From positions 1 through 42,165 of the forward strand of contig JAOUHG010000029.1 in the NCBI GenBank assembly GCA_029865265.1: 42,165 nucleotides of DNA, given 5' to 3'. Shown here one piece after another: positions 1 to 7,763 of the stretch (positions are counted from its first letter, which is position 1; each line of letters starts with the position of its first letter). Origin of the DNA: Candidatus Krumholzibacteriia bacterium (GTDB taxonomy: Bacteria > Krumholzibacteriota > Krumholzibacteriia > WVZY01 > JAKEHA01). Position numbers and translations under genes: made by a program. The notes beneath the pieces were generated by a model that saw only the letters and a program-made list of their open reading frames with translations, was not told where the DNA came from and made no database searches.

Positions 1-65
1 GTCGGCGTGTGGAAACCCGGGCGCTGCGGGTCAACCGGGCCCATGAACTGACCTACGCCTTCTAA
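1..65 (+). CDS. C-terminal end of an unidentified plus-strand gene (partial)
   Basis: Reading frame 3 is open from the window edge to a TAA at 63-65 and ends in the residues NRAHELTYAF. Only about 20 residues are visible, so the protein cannot be identified. The gene would converge on lpxK, whose stop lies at 130. The 64 bp between them contain a short GC-rich inverted repeat (GCGGAT/ATCCGC) but no T-run, so no clear terminator is seen. A chance open frame of this length is possible. Confidence 0.35.
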   Translation, partial: RRVETRALRVNRAHELTYAF

Positions 66-129
66 CGACCGCTCGGAGCGGGATGGGGCGGATACGATCC
101 GCTCGGGGACAATCTCCCGGCCACAACCC

Positions 130-1218
130 TCATCGCACGACACGTTGCCACAGACCCTCGTCCGCTCCGGTCACGGACACGTGCAGCCGGGCCACCCACA
201 CCGCAATCCCCCACTCGAAGCGCCGCAGCTTGACCCAGTCCTTTTCTGTGACCACCACGCCGTCCGCGCCGGCCCCGGCCGCCGCCGCGTGAATACGCGC
301 CACGTCGGCGGCGCGATAGGGGTGGTGATCGGCAAAACACATCTCGCCGGCGATGGTCATTCCCTGCGCGGCAACATCTGCCCGCACCCGCTCCGGCCGC
401 GCCACCCCGCACACGACCAGCAGGCGTGCCCCGGCGAGCACCGCATCGCCCGCGACCCGCTCGAGTCCGATTTGCCGGCGCATGCCCAGCGCCACCGTTT
501 GTGGAGAAAGCCAGCGCGCCACGCGCGACCGTGCCGCGTCCACCGCCGCCTCATCGTCGGCGCCGTTGAAGACCACCACGTCCGCCCGCCGCAGGGCGTC
601 CGGCCGTTCGCGCAGGCTCCCCGCGGGCAGCAGGCGCCCGCTGCCGAGCGGCCGCTCCGCGTCCAGCAGCACCATGTCGAGACTGCGCGCGAGCGACCAC
701 GACTGGAAGGCGTCGTCCACCACCACCACGTCCGCACCCATGCGGGCCACCGTGTCCACCGCGCGCCGCTTGTCGCCCCCCACCGCGATGATCGCCGCCG
801 GCACGCGCATAGCCACCAGCGCCGCCTCGTCACCGATCTCGCGTTCAATCGCCGGCGACCCCTTGCGATCGAGTATGCGCACGCCACCGCTGCCCTCAGG
901 AAAGGTGTCGTCGTGGGCCGGGACCACGGTGACGTGGGGTCCGCGCGCTGCGGCGCAACCGTAGCCACGGCTCACGTACGCTACCCTGCGGCCTGCCGCC
1001 GACGCGCCCTCAAGCAGGTGCATGGCGAGCGGTGTCTTCCCGCTCCCCCCCACCTCGAGATTGCCCACCACGATGACCCGCGCCGCGGCGGGTCCCTCCG
1101 TGCGCCGCCGCAAGCCCAGCACGCGCGACAACGCGAGCCCGGCGCCGTAGAGCGCCGCCAACGGCGCCAGCGCGGGAACACCCGCCCGCAGACGCGCGCC
1201 CGCGTCACGCGCCAACAT
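130..1218 (-). CDS. lpxK: LpxK, tetraacyldisaccharide 4'-kinase
   Basis: Phosphorylates the 4' position of the lipid A disaccharide at the inner face of the cytoplasmic membrane, giving lipid IVA. The 362-residue product has a hydrophobic N-terminal membrane-association segment (about residues 12-36). A P-loop GGSGKTP follows a VVGNLEVG strand at about residues 50-63, the arrangement typical of LpxK, and the length is normal for the family. I place the start at the ATG at 1218. A longer frame to 1290 exists, but it runs deep into the upstream acyltransferase gene, whereas the ATG leaves only a 14 bp overlap. It is the last gene of the bamA-lpx run and depends on the LpxB product made by its neighbour. 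Confidence 0.93.
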   Translation of the reverse strand: MLARDAGARLRAGVPALAPLAALYGAGLALSRVLGLRRRTEGPAAARVIVVGNLEVGGSGKTPLAMHLLEGASAAGRRVAYVSRGYGCAAARGPHVTVVPAHDDTFPEGSGGVRILDRKGSPAIEREIGDEAALVAMRVPAAIIAVGGDKRRAVDTVARMGADVVVVDDAFQSWSLARSLDMVLLDAERPLGSGRLLPAGSLRERPDALRRADVVVFNGADDEAAVDAARSRVARWLSPQTVALGMRRQIGLERVAGDAVLAGARLLVVCGVARPERVRADVAAQGMTIAGEMCFADHHPYRAADVARIHAAAAGAGADGVVVTEKDWVKLRRFEWGIAVWVARLHVSVTGADEGLWQRVVR

Positions 1219-1849
1219 CGCGGTCGGCCTCCTGGGTGATGCGGTCGAGAATGCTCCCCACCTCGAGGCACTTCGCTTCCAGCATCGCATCGCCGGCGTC
1301 CGCCGGCACCACCACCGGGGTCCCGTAGCGGAGCATTACCCGCGTCCCCGGGTAGGGCAGCTGAAACCGGTCCCACGAGGCGAACGTCTTGTGGTGTCGT
1401 GACGCCGAGGTAAAGGGGATGATGGCGCTGCCGGTGATCCTGGCAATCTGCACCGCCCCCGGCTTGACGACGTGGCGCGGGCCACGCGGACCGTCCACGG
1501 TGATGCCGATGTCCTGCCCGCCGCGGATCACATTCACCAGTTCCATGACCGCGCGCGCCCCCCCGCGCGTGCTGGAACCGCGCACGTGACCATAGCCGAG
1601 GCGCTGCAGGGTTCGCCCCAGCAGTTCGCCGTCGGCGTGCTGGCTGGCCAGGATGGCTGCGCGGCGTCCGCGATAGGCGTGAACCAGCGGGAGCAGACGG
1701 TCGTGCCAGAAGGCGAAAATGAGGAAGGGCGAATGCCGGCGCGCCGCCGCCAGATGCTCCTCGCCGCCGGTCCGGATTCTCCAGCTCGCGCCCAGCGCGC
1801 GAATCACCCCCGCACCCAGCACCGGCATCAGCGTCATGCGCACACTCAT
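1205..1849 (-). CDS. DUF374-family lysophospholipid acyltransferase-like protein
   Basis: The 214-residue protein belongs to the LPLAT-type acyltransferase family (DUF374). An FWHDR motif at about residues 47-51 carries the family's catalytic His-Asp pair. Further blocks read SQHADGE, RGSSTRGG and DGPRGPR, characteristic of DUF374, and KPGAVQIA follows. The family is often found in lpx clusters and may transfer an acyl chain to lipid A or a related lipid; the true substrate is not known. An N-terminal hydrophobic stretch would hold it at the membrane. It overlaps lpxB by 4 bp (ATGA) and lpxK by 14 bp, indicating translational coupling. A role as a late (LpxL-like) acyltransferase is inference from position only. 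Confidence 0.85.
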   Translation of the reverse strand: MSVRMTLMPVLGAGVIRALGASWRIRTGGEEHLAAARRHSPFLIFAFWHDRLLPLVHAYRGRRAAILASQHADGELLGRTLQRLGYGHVRGSSTRGGARAVMELVNVIRGGQDIGITVDGPRGPRHVVKPGAVQIARITGSAIIPFTSASRHHKTFASWDRFQLPYPGTRVMLRYGTPVVVPADAGDAMLEAKCLEVGSILDRITQEADRDVGA

Positions 1850-2970
1850 GGCTGCTTCCCCGTCACCAGCTCCCGGGCGATCTCCGCCACACGCACCGTC
1901 CCCCGGCAGCCGCCGAGTTGCGCACGCAACGAACGGAAGCGTTCCAGCATGCCGGCACGCACCGCATCGTCGCTCAGGAGCGCGTGCAGGGCGGTGGCAA
2001 GGGCCGCAGGCTGCGCGTCCGCCTGCACGAACTCCGGCGCCACCTTCTCGCCCAGCAGCACGTTGACCAGCCCGACGTGGGGTATCTTCACCAGCCGCCG
2101 CGCCAGGGCAAAATTGAGCGGTGTGGTGCGGTACACGATGACCAGCGGTGTCTCCAGCAACGCCGCCTGCAGCGTTGCCGTTCCCGACGCCACCAGGGCG
2201 GCACGCGCACCCGACAGCACCGCCACCGCATCCGCGTCGGTGGTGACGTCGATCCCGGGCTGCCCGATGATGCGTTCATACAGCGCCGCATCCACCACCG
2301 GGCTGCGCGCAACGCGGAAGGACACACCCGGCGCGCGCGCCGCGAGCACCTTCGCGGCCGCGATCATCAGTGGCAGCATGTGGTGCACCTCCGACGCGCG
2401 GCTGCCCGGCAGCAGCGCCACGTGCCGGCGCACCTCCGTCGCGGCCGGAGCCGGCAGCTCGTGGTCAACCACGAACGGGTGTCCCACGAATTCCGCCGCC
2501 ACACCCGCCTGGCGGTAGAGCTCCGCCTCGAACGGCAACACCACGGCCATGCGATCGACGTGCGCCCTGATCTTATCCATGCGCCCGGCGCCCCACGCCC
2601 ATATCTGCGGCGATATATAGTAGAGCACGGGCACGCCACGCGCGCGCGCGTAGGCGCACAGGCGCAGATTCAGGCCGGGATAGTCGACGGGAATGAATAG
2701 TTCGGCGCGGTCGATGAGGCGGCGTATGTCACGCTCAAGGCGCCAGAAACGCGGCAGGCTGGCCAGCACGCCGGTGAAGCCAATGACGGCGTAGTCGCGG
2801 TGGTGGAAGCGCACGGCCATGCCCGCGTCGCGCGAGCGGTCACCCGCCATCCCCGTCACCGCGAACCCGGGCAGGGCGTCCCGCAGCGCGGCGACGAGAT
2901 GCGCCGCGTGCATATCGCCGGACAGTTCTCCCGCGGACAGAACGATGCTGCGGGGCGCCGGCTGAGCCAC
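1846..2970 (-). CDS. lpxB: LpxB, lipid-A-disaccharide synthase
   Basis: A GT19 glycosyltransferase that condenses UDP-2,3-diacylglucosamine with lipid X to form the lipid A disaccharide. The N-terminal segment contains AGELSGDMHAAHL, the hallmark LpxB motif. Later blocks include YYISPQIWAWG, LPFE and LLPGSRASEV, all typical. At 374 residues it has the usual length. The start codon is GTG at 2970, one base downstream of the oxidoreductase stop. Its stop overlaps the start of the DUF374 gene in an ATGA. The enzyme that would make lipid X (LpxH, LpxI or LpxG) is not in this window. Confidence 0.96.
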   Translation of the reverse strand: MAQPAPRSIVLSAGELSGDMHAAHLVAALRDALPGFAVTGMAGDRSRDAGMAVRFHHRDYAVIGFTGVLASLPRFWRLERDIRRLIDRAELFIPVDYPGLNLRLCAYARARGVPVLYYISPQIWAWGAGRMDKIRAHVDRMAVVLPFEAELYRQAGVAAEFVGHPFVVDHELPAPAATEVRRHVALLPGSRASEVHHMLPLMIAAAKVLAARAPGVSFRVARSPVVDAALYERIIGQPGIDVTTDADAVAVLSGARAALVASGTATLQAALLETPLVIVYRTTPLNFALARRLVKIPHVGLVNVLLGEKVAPEFVQADAQPAALATALHALLSDDAVRAGMLERFRSLRAQLGGCRGTVRVAEIARELVTGKQP

Positions 2971-2971
2971 G

Positions 2972-3955
2972 TTACATCCGTGCCGTGCCGACGCGCTCGA
3001 GGATCTCCGAGGCCAGCCGCAACGCGGCCACCCCCGCCTCCCCCGTCACCGGGGGCGTGGAACGATCCGCCACCGAACGCCGGAACGCCTCCAGTTCCTT
3101 GGCCAGCGGCTCGGCGCCGTCGCCGCGGAAGCGCTCCACCGCCACGAAATCCGCCAGCGACGGGGGTGCCGGCAGCGAACCCGCCTGAAGGGCGGCCATG
3201 CGGTCGGCAAAGCCGTCGCTCTTGCGGTAGTGCGTCACCGCGGCGCCGAGCAGGTCGATGGAATAGTAACCGGTGGTGGAGAAGACGCGCACCTTGCGCA
3301 TGGGCGAGGCGGTGATGCGGCTGGCGGTCACGTTGGCCACGCAACCATCCGCGTACTCCAGGCGGGCGTTGACGATGTCCGGTTCGCGGGTCAACAACGC
3401 CGCGCCCTTGGCGCGAATGTCGACCGGTGTCCCACCCACCAGCAAGCCGAGCAGGTCGAGGTCGTGGATCATAAGATCCATGACCACCGACACGTCGGTG
3501 CCACGCGGTGTGAACGGGGCCAGGCGGTGGACCTCGATGAACATGGGCTGCCCGATGCGCGGCAGCACCGCCTCGAGGGCGCCGTTGAAACGCTCGATGT
3601 GCCCCACCTGCAGAATGCGCCCCGCGTCGCGCGCCGCACGCACCACCGCGTCGCCCTGGGCCACGGTGGCTGCGATGGGTTTTTCGATGAAGAGGTCGCG
3701 GCCGGCGGCCACGGCTTCCAGCGCCACGTCGGCGTGGGCCGACGTGCTGGTCACGACGCTGAGCGCGTCCACCTCCGCGAGCAGCGCGCCCAGCGACGCG
3801 AAGGCGGTGGCGCCGAATTCGGTCGCTGCCTCACGCGCGCGCGCCGCGTCGAGGTCGTAGCAGCCCACGAAGTCCACGCCCGCAAGGGAGCGCAGCACCC
3901 GGACGTGGGCACGCCCCAGGCGCCCGGTTCCAGCGACGCCGATGCGGAGTCCCAC
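2972..3955 (-). CDS. Gfo/Idh/MocA-family NAD(P)-dependent sugar oxidoreductase (GnnA-like position)
   Basis: The 327-residue protein has an N-terminal Rossmann fold with GTGRLG at residues 9-14. An EKP motif at residues 91-93 carries the conserved lysine of the family, followed by the C-terminal alpha/beta substrate domain. The start is GTG at 3955, six bases after the lpxA stop, and the gene ends one base before lpxB, so it is clearly part of the lipid A operon. In Acidithiobacillus ferrooxidans the UDP-GlcNAc 3-dehydrogenase GnnA lies in this slot with the aminotransferase GnnB, and together they make a 3-amino lipid A precursor. No gnnB is seen here. A role on a UDP-GlcNAc-type substrate is therefore inference; the family assignment is firm. 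Confidence 0.87.
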   Translation of the reverse strand: MGLRIGVAGTGRLGRAHVRVLRSLAGVDFVGCYDLDAARAREAATEFGATAFASLGALLAEVDALSVVTSTSAHADVALEAVAAGRDLFIEKPIAATVAQGDAVVRAARDAGRILQVGHIERFNGALEAVLPRIGQPMFIEVHRLAPFTPRGTDVSVVMDLMIHDLDLLGLLVGGTPVDIRAKGAALLTREPDIVNARLEYADGCVANVTASRITASPMRKVRVFSTTGYYSIDLLGAAVTHYRKSDGFADRMAALQAGSLPAPPSLADFVAVERFRGDGAEPLAKELEAFRRSVADRSTPPVTGEAGVAALRLASEILERVGTARM

Positions 3956-3961
3956 GCGCCG

Positions 3962-4756
3962 CTACTTGGTTATGCCGCGCTCGGAGTGGCGCAGGAACTC
4001 CGCCATCTCCGCCGCGTCGGCGCTGTCCCAGTCGTCGCCGTCCAGGATCTCCAGCACCTGGGCCACGTTGAGATCGCTGCGATACAGGAGCTTGTAAATC
4101 CGCTTCACGTGCGCGCGCCGCTCGGCGTCGAAGCCGCGGCGCTCCAGCCCAATGGAATTGAGTCCGTAGAGCTGGATGGGGTTGCCCGCCAGCTTGACAA
4201 AGGGCGGCACGTCGCGCTCTACGCGGCTCCCGCCGCCGATGAACGCGTACTTGCCCACGCGCACGAACTGGTGCACCGGCGTGAGCCCGCCGATGGTGAC
4301 GAAGTCGTCGATGAAGACGTGCCCGGCCAGGTTGACGGCATTGGCGAGGATGACCTCATTGCCAATGACACAGTTGTGGGCCACGTGCGCGTAGGCCATC
4401 AGCAGGCAGCGGCTCCCCACCACCGTGCTGTCGCCCTCGCCGGTGGCGACATTGAGGGTAACGAACTCACGCAGCACGTTCTCGTCCCCGATGGTCAGGA
4501 ACGTGCGTTCACCAGCGTACTTCAGATCCTGGGGCGCGGTACCGACGCTGGCGCCGTGGAAAATGCGGTTGCCGCGTCCGATACGCGTGGCGCCCTCGAT
4601 GAGGACGTTGGAGCCGATTTCGCAATCGTCACCAATCTCCACGTTCTCACCGATCACCGTGTACGGCCCGATCTTGACACCCTCTCCGATACGCGCCCAC
4701 GGGTGAATGACCGCAGTCGGGTGTATCTCCGTCTTGCGCAGATTGTAACCCCTCAC
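3962..4756 (-). CDS. lpxA: LpxA, acyl-ACP--UDP-N-acetylglucosamine O-acyltransferase
   Basis: First enzyme of lipid A synthesis: it moves a 3-hydroxyacyl chain from ACP to UDP-GlcNAc. The 264-residue protein begins with left-handed beta-helix hexapeptide repeats (IHPTAVI onward). The AHVAHN segment places the catalytic histidine at H127, equivalent to E. coli H125, and a helical C-terminal region follows. The segment PQDLKYAGE is like that of ordinary O-acylating LpxA proteins. The GTG at 4756 is chosen because a GAGGAAGGGGG ribosome-binding site lies about 8 bases upstream. It follows lpxC-fabZ after 52 bp. Confidence 0.96.
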   Translation of the reverse strand: MRGYNLRKTEIHPTAVIHPWARIGEGVKIGPYTVIGENVEIGDDCEIGSNVLIEGATRIGRGNRIFHGASVGTAPQDLKYAGERTFLTIGDENVLREFVTLNVATGEGDSTVVGSRCLLMAYAHVAHNCVIGNEVILANAVNLAGHVFIDDFVTIGGLTPVHQFVRVGKYAFIGGGSRVERDVPPFVKLAGNPIQLYGLNSIGLERRGFDAERRAHVKRIYKLLYRSDLNVAQVLEILDGDDWDSADAAEMAEFLRHSERGITK

Positions 4757-4808
4757 CAGTCGGCCCCCTTCCTCTTCTATAAGTAGATAGTTTGTTGGAG
4801 TGAATTCT

Positions 4809-6122
4809 CTAGCGTTCCACGATCACGGACGATAGTTCGGCCTCTGCCGCCAGTTTTCCGTCCACGTACGCGTAGCCCTGCATCGTACACATTCCGCGGC
4901 GCAGACTCCGCATCTCCAGCTCGAAGCGCAGCTGGTCCCCGGGCACAACCGGCCGCCGGAACTTTGCCTTGTCCACGCGTGTGAAATAGACCAGGTACTT
5001 CTTCGGGTCATCCACCGTGTTCAGAAGCATGACCCCCCCGGTCTGGGCCATCGCCTCGATGATGAGAACGGCGGGCATGATGGGATGCCCCGGGAAGTGT
5101 CCATTGAAAAAAGGCTCGTTGATGGTAACGTTCTTGATGCCCACAACGCGCTTGCGGTCCTCCAGCTCGAGGATGCGGTCCACGAGCAGGAACGGATAGC
5201 GGTGCGGCATGATCTGCTGGATGAGGTTGATGTCCCATACGCCGGCAGCGGTCTCGGCGCTGGCGCGCTTGCGGCCCTGGTGCAGTTCGTACAGCTTGCG
5301 CACGAAACGCACGTTGGCGGCGTGGCCGGACTTCACCGCGTGCACATGGCCCTTTATGGGCGCACCCAGCAGTGACAGGTCGCCAATCAGGTCGAGAATC
5401 TTGTGGCGCACGCACTCATCCGGAAAGCGCAGCGACTCTTCGTTCATGACGCCGTCGTTGGTAAAGACCACGGCGTTCTTCAGGTTGCCACCCTTGATCA
5501 GCCCCATGCTGCGCAGACGCTCCACGTCGTCGTAGAGCACGAAGGTGCGCGCGGGGGCGATTTCCTTTTCGAACACTTCCGGCGAAACCGCGAAACTCGC
5601 GTACTGCGTGCCAATTTGCGGGTTGGCGTACTGGATGGTAAAGCTCACGCGGAAGTCGTCGGCGGGAACGGCGTTGATCTCAATGCCGTTCTCCTTGAGG
5701 GTGATGGGGCGGTCGATGGTCAGGATATCCGCCGGCGCGCCCTGGTTGACGAGCCCGGCCTCATCGAACGCGCGCACGTAACCGGCGTAGGTGCCCGAGG
5801 TCGGCTCCGGCGGCTCGTTGCCGTCAATCTCGATCAGCAGGTTGTCGATCTGCATTCCGTAACAGGTGGCGAGCACGTGCTCCACCGTGTGGATTTCGGC
5901 CGCGCCGGAGGAAATGGAGGTGTTGCGGTGTGCGGCACCATCCTCCGCGATACTGGTCACCACCGCGGGAATCTCCACCGGCGGCGACATGTCCACGCGC
6001 AGGAACCTGATCCCCGTACCCACCGGCGCCGGCTTGACGCGCATGGTCACGTTGCCGCCGGTGTGGAGCCCCTGGCCATCCAGGACAAACTCCCTAGCGA
6101 TCGTTCTTTGCTGACGGATCAT
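4809..6122 (-). CDS. lpxC: Bifunctional LpxC-FabZ (UDP-3-O-acyl-GlcNAc deacetylase / 3-hydroxyacyl-ACP dehydratase)
   Basis: A 437-residue fusion. The LpxC part (about 1-285) has the zinc and catalytic residues HTVEH (E81, H82), H240 and D244 in [11 protein letters not shown], and H267 in SGHA. It removes the acetyl group in the committed step of lipid A synthesis. The FabZ part (about 296-437) has [10 protein letters not shown], then catalytic H342 in GHFPGHP and E356 in IIEAMAQ. It dehydrates 3-hydroxyacyl-ACP for chain elongation. Both halves look complete. Such fusions are known mainly from the FCB group. The ATG at 6122 is preceded by GGGAGG. The gene overlaps the end of lpxD by 29 bp. 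Confidence 0.96.
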   Translation of the reverse strand: MIRQQRTIAREFVLDGQGLHTGGNVTMRVKPAPVGTGIRFLRVDMSPPVEIPAVVTSIAEDGAAHRNTSISSGAAEIHTVEHVLATCYGMQIDNLLIEIDGNEPPEPTSGTYAGYVRAFDEAGLVNQGAPADILTIDRPITLKENGIEINAVPADDFRVSFTIQYANPQIGTQYASFAVSPEVFEKEIAPARTFVLYDDVERLRSMGLIKGGNLKNAVVFTNDGVMNEESLRFPDECVRHKILDLIGDLSLLGAPIKGHVHAVKSGHAANVRFVRKLYELHQGRKRASAETAAGVWDINLIQQIMPHRYPFLLVDRILELEDRKRVVGIKNVTINEPFFNGHFPGHPIMPAVLIIEAMAQTGGVMLLNTVDDPKKYLVYFTRVDKAKFRRPVVPGDQLRFELEMRSLRRGMCTMQGYAYVDGKLAAEAELSSVIVER

Positions 6123-7161
6123 GCACGCCTCCCTTCTCCAGTTCCCGAAGTCGTTGTTCGAGGATCTTTACGCGCTCGAACAACGCGGGCAGCATGGCGT
6201 TGCATGCGGCCAGGCGCCGCGCCACGCTGTGGTCGCGCGCCGGGTAGCCGGAAACCACCTTGCCGGACGGAACCGACTTGGTCACGCCCGCCTGTCCCCC
6301 CACGGTCACACCGTCCCCGATGGTGAGGTGCCCGGCGAGGCCGGCCTGCCCACCGATCACCGCGCCACGGCCCACCTCGGTGCTGCCGGAGATGCCAACC
6401 TGCGCGGCCAGCACCGAGTCCTCGCCGAGGACCACATTGTGGGCGATCTGTACCAGATTATCGATCTTGCTTCCACGCCGAATACGGGTTTCTCCGGTGG
6501 TGGCCCGGTCCACGCACGAATTGGCTCCGATTTCCACGTCGTCCTCGATCACCACGCGGCCAATCTGGGGCACCTTGTGGTGGGAGACGCCATTTTTTGC
6601 GTAGCCGAAGCCGTCCGAACCCACCACCACCCCAGGCTGCAGGATCACGCGCTGCCCGATCTCGCTCCCCTCGCGAATGGTCACGTTGGGGTAGATGAGG
6701 CAATCCGGCCCGATCACGCACCCCTCGCCCACGAAGGTCCCGGGCAGGATGGTGGTGCGGTCCCCGATGCGGGCGCCGGCCGAGATCTGGCAGAAGGCGC
6801 CGATGGAAACGTCGTCACCCAGCACCACATCCGCGTGCACCACCGCGCTCTCATGCACACCGCGCGCGTAGCGTACCGCGCGCTCGACCGCAAACAGATT
6901 CAGCACCTGCAGAAAGGCATAGTACGGGTTCCCGATGCGAATGAGGGGTTTGAGCGGCGAGAGATCGTCTCCCCCGATCACCGCCGACGCCCGGGTATTG
7001 GAAAGGAACTCGGCGTAGCGCGGATTGGCGATGAAGGTGATGTCACCCGGCATCGCCTCGCGGATTCCGGCTACGCCGCAAATCTCCACGTCACCGTCGC
7101 CGACGACTTTTCCGCCCACGATGTCCGCGAGCTCACAGAGCCTGTAGGAACGAGTTCCCAA
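6094..7161 (-). CDS. lpxD: LpxD, UDP-3-O-(3-hydroxyacyl)glucosamine N-acyltransferase
   Basis: Adds the N-linked 3-hydroxyacyl chain to UDP-3-O-acyl-glucosamine in the cytoplasm. The 355-residue protein has the N-terminal uridine-binding domain with DITFIANPRY at about residues 40-49. Hexapeptide beta-helix repeats cover about 105-310. The catalytic histidine H241 lies in NLVQIAHN, and a C-terminal helix follows. The start is read as TTG at 7161, with AAGGA six bases upstream; no ATG fits the family's N-terminus. It lies 34 bp after skp and overlaps lpxC-fabZ by 29 bp. Confidence 0.95.
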   Translation of the reverse strand: MGTRSYRLCELADIVGGKVVGDGDVEICGVAGIREAMPGDITFIANPRYAEFLSNTRASAVIGGDDLSPLKPLIRIGNPYYAFLQVLNLFAVERAVRYARGVHESAVVHADVVLGDDVSIGAFCQISAGARIGDRTTILPGTFVGEGCVIGPDCLIYPNVTIREGSEIGQRVILQPGVVVGSDGFGYAKNGVSHHKVPQIGRVVIEDDVEIGANSCVDRATTGETRIRRGSKIDNLVQIAHNVVLGEDSVLAAQVGISGSTEVGRGAVIGGQAGLAGHLTIGDGVTVGGQAGVTKSVPSGKVVSGYPARDHSVARRLAACNAMLPALFERVKILEQRLRELEKGGVHDPSAKNDR

Positions 7162-7195
7162 TCTTGATCCTTCGTCGCACGCGAAACGAGCGCGC

Positions 7196-7729
7196 CTACT
7201 GCTGCGATGACAGAGCGGTCAGAACCAGCTCGGTTATATCGAGCGTCTTGGCCGCGAAAACGATGTTCGCATTCGCCACGTCGAAAACCATCGAGTAGCC
7301 CTGTTCTTCCGCAATTCTCTCGATGACGCGATTTATCTTGTCGACGATGGGCTGGGTCAGTTCCTTGTTTCGTCTGGCCGCCAGTCCGTTGTCGCCGAAC
7401 GTCTCCTCCATGAAGCGCTTGTACTCATCGCTCTTGCGCTGCACTTCCAGGCGCCGTTCGGCTTTCTTCTCTTCCGAGAGCATCGCGCTCTGCGCGTTCA
7501 ACTCTTCACCCATGCGCATGAGTTCCTGCTCCATGCGCTGCTTCTGCGCCTCCCACTGCTCGACGTCGCGTCGATACAGGCGCTCCGCTTCCTGGGTTTC
7601 CTTGTTCTCCGCGAAGATCTTTATCGAGTCAATGTATCCAATCTTTACATCCTGGGCAAGCGCCGAAATGGCCCCTCCCGCCAGCACCGCCACCGCCATA
7701 AGCGCACCCGCAACGAGTTTCTTGACCAT
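7196..7729 (-). CDS. skp: OmpH/Skp-family periplasmic chaperone
   Basis: A 177-residue protein with an N-terminal signal peptide (KK, then a hydrophobic core, cleavage near ALA at about residue 25). A long charged coiled-coil region from about residue 40 to 115 is rich in E, K, R and Q, as in the tentacle-like arms of Skp. The trimeric periplasmic chaperone holds unfolded outer-membrane proteins on the way to BamA. Its location directly after bamA and before lpxD is the classic bamA-skp-lpxD order. The ATG at 7729 has AAGGAGGGTG just upstream. Confidence 0.92.
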   Translation of the reverse strand: MVKKLVAGALMAVAVLAGGAISALAQDVKIGYIDSIKIFAENKETQEAERLYRRDVEQWEAQKQRMEQELMRMGEELNAQSAMLSEEKKAERRLEVQRKSDEYKRFMEETFGDNGLAARRNKELTQPIVDKINRVIERIAEEQGYSMVFDVANANIVFAAKTLDITELVLTALSSQQ

Positions 7730-7763
7730 CAGTTACACCCTCCTTGGGTACAGCGGGCCCGCA

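Noticed and set aside
66-129. Inverted repeat GCGGAT/ATCCGC between lpxK and the left-edge gene as a terminator
   Set aside because: Six base pairs with a 3-base loop and no T-tract in either direction; too weak to call.
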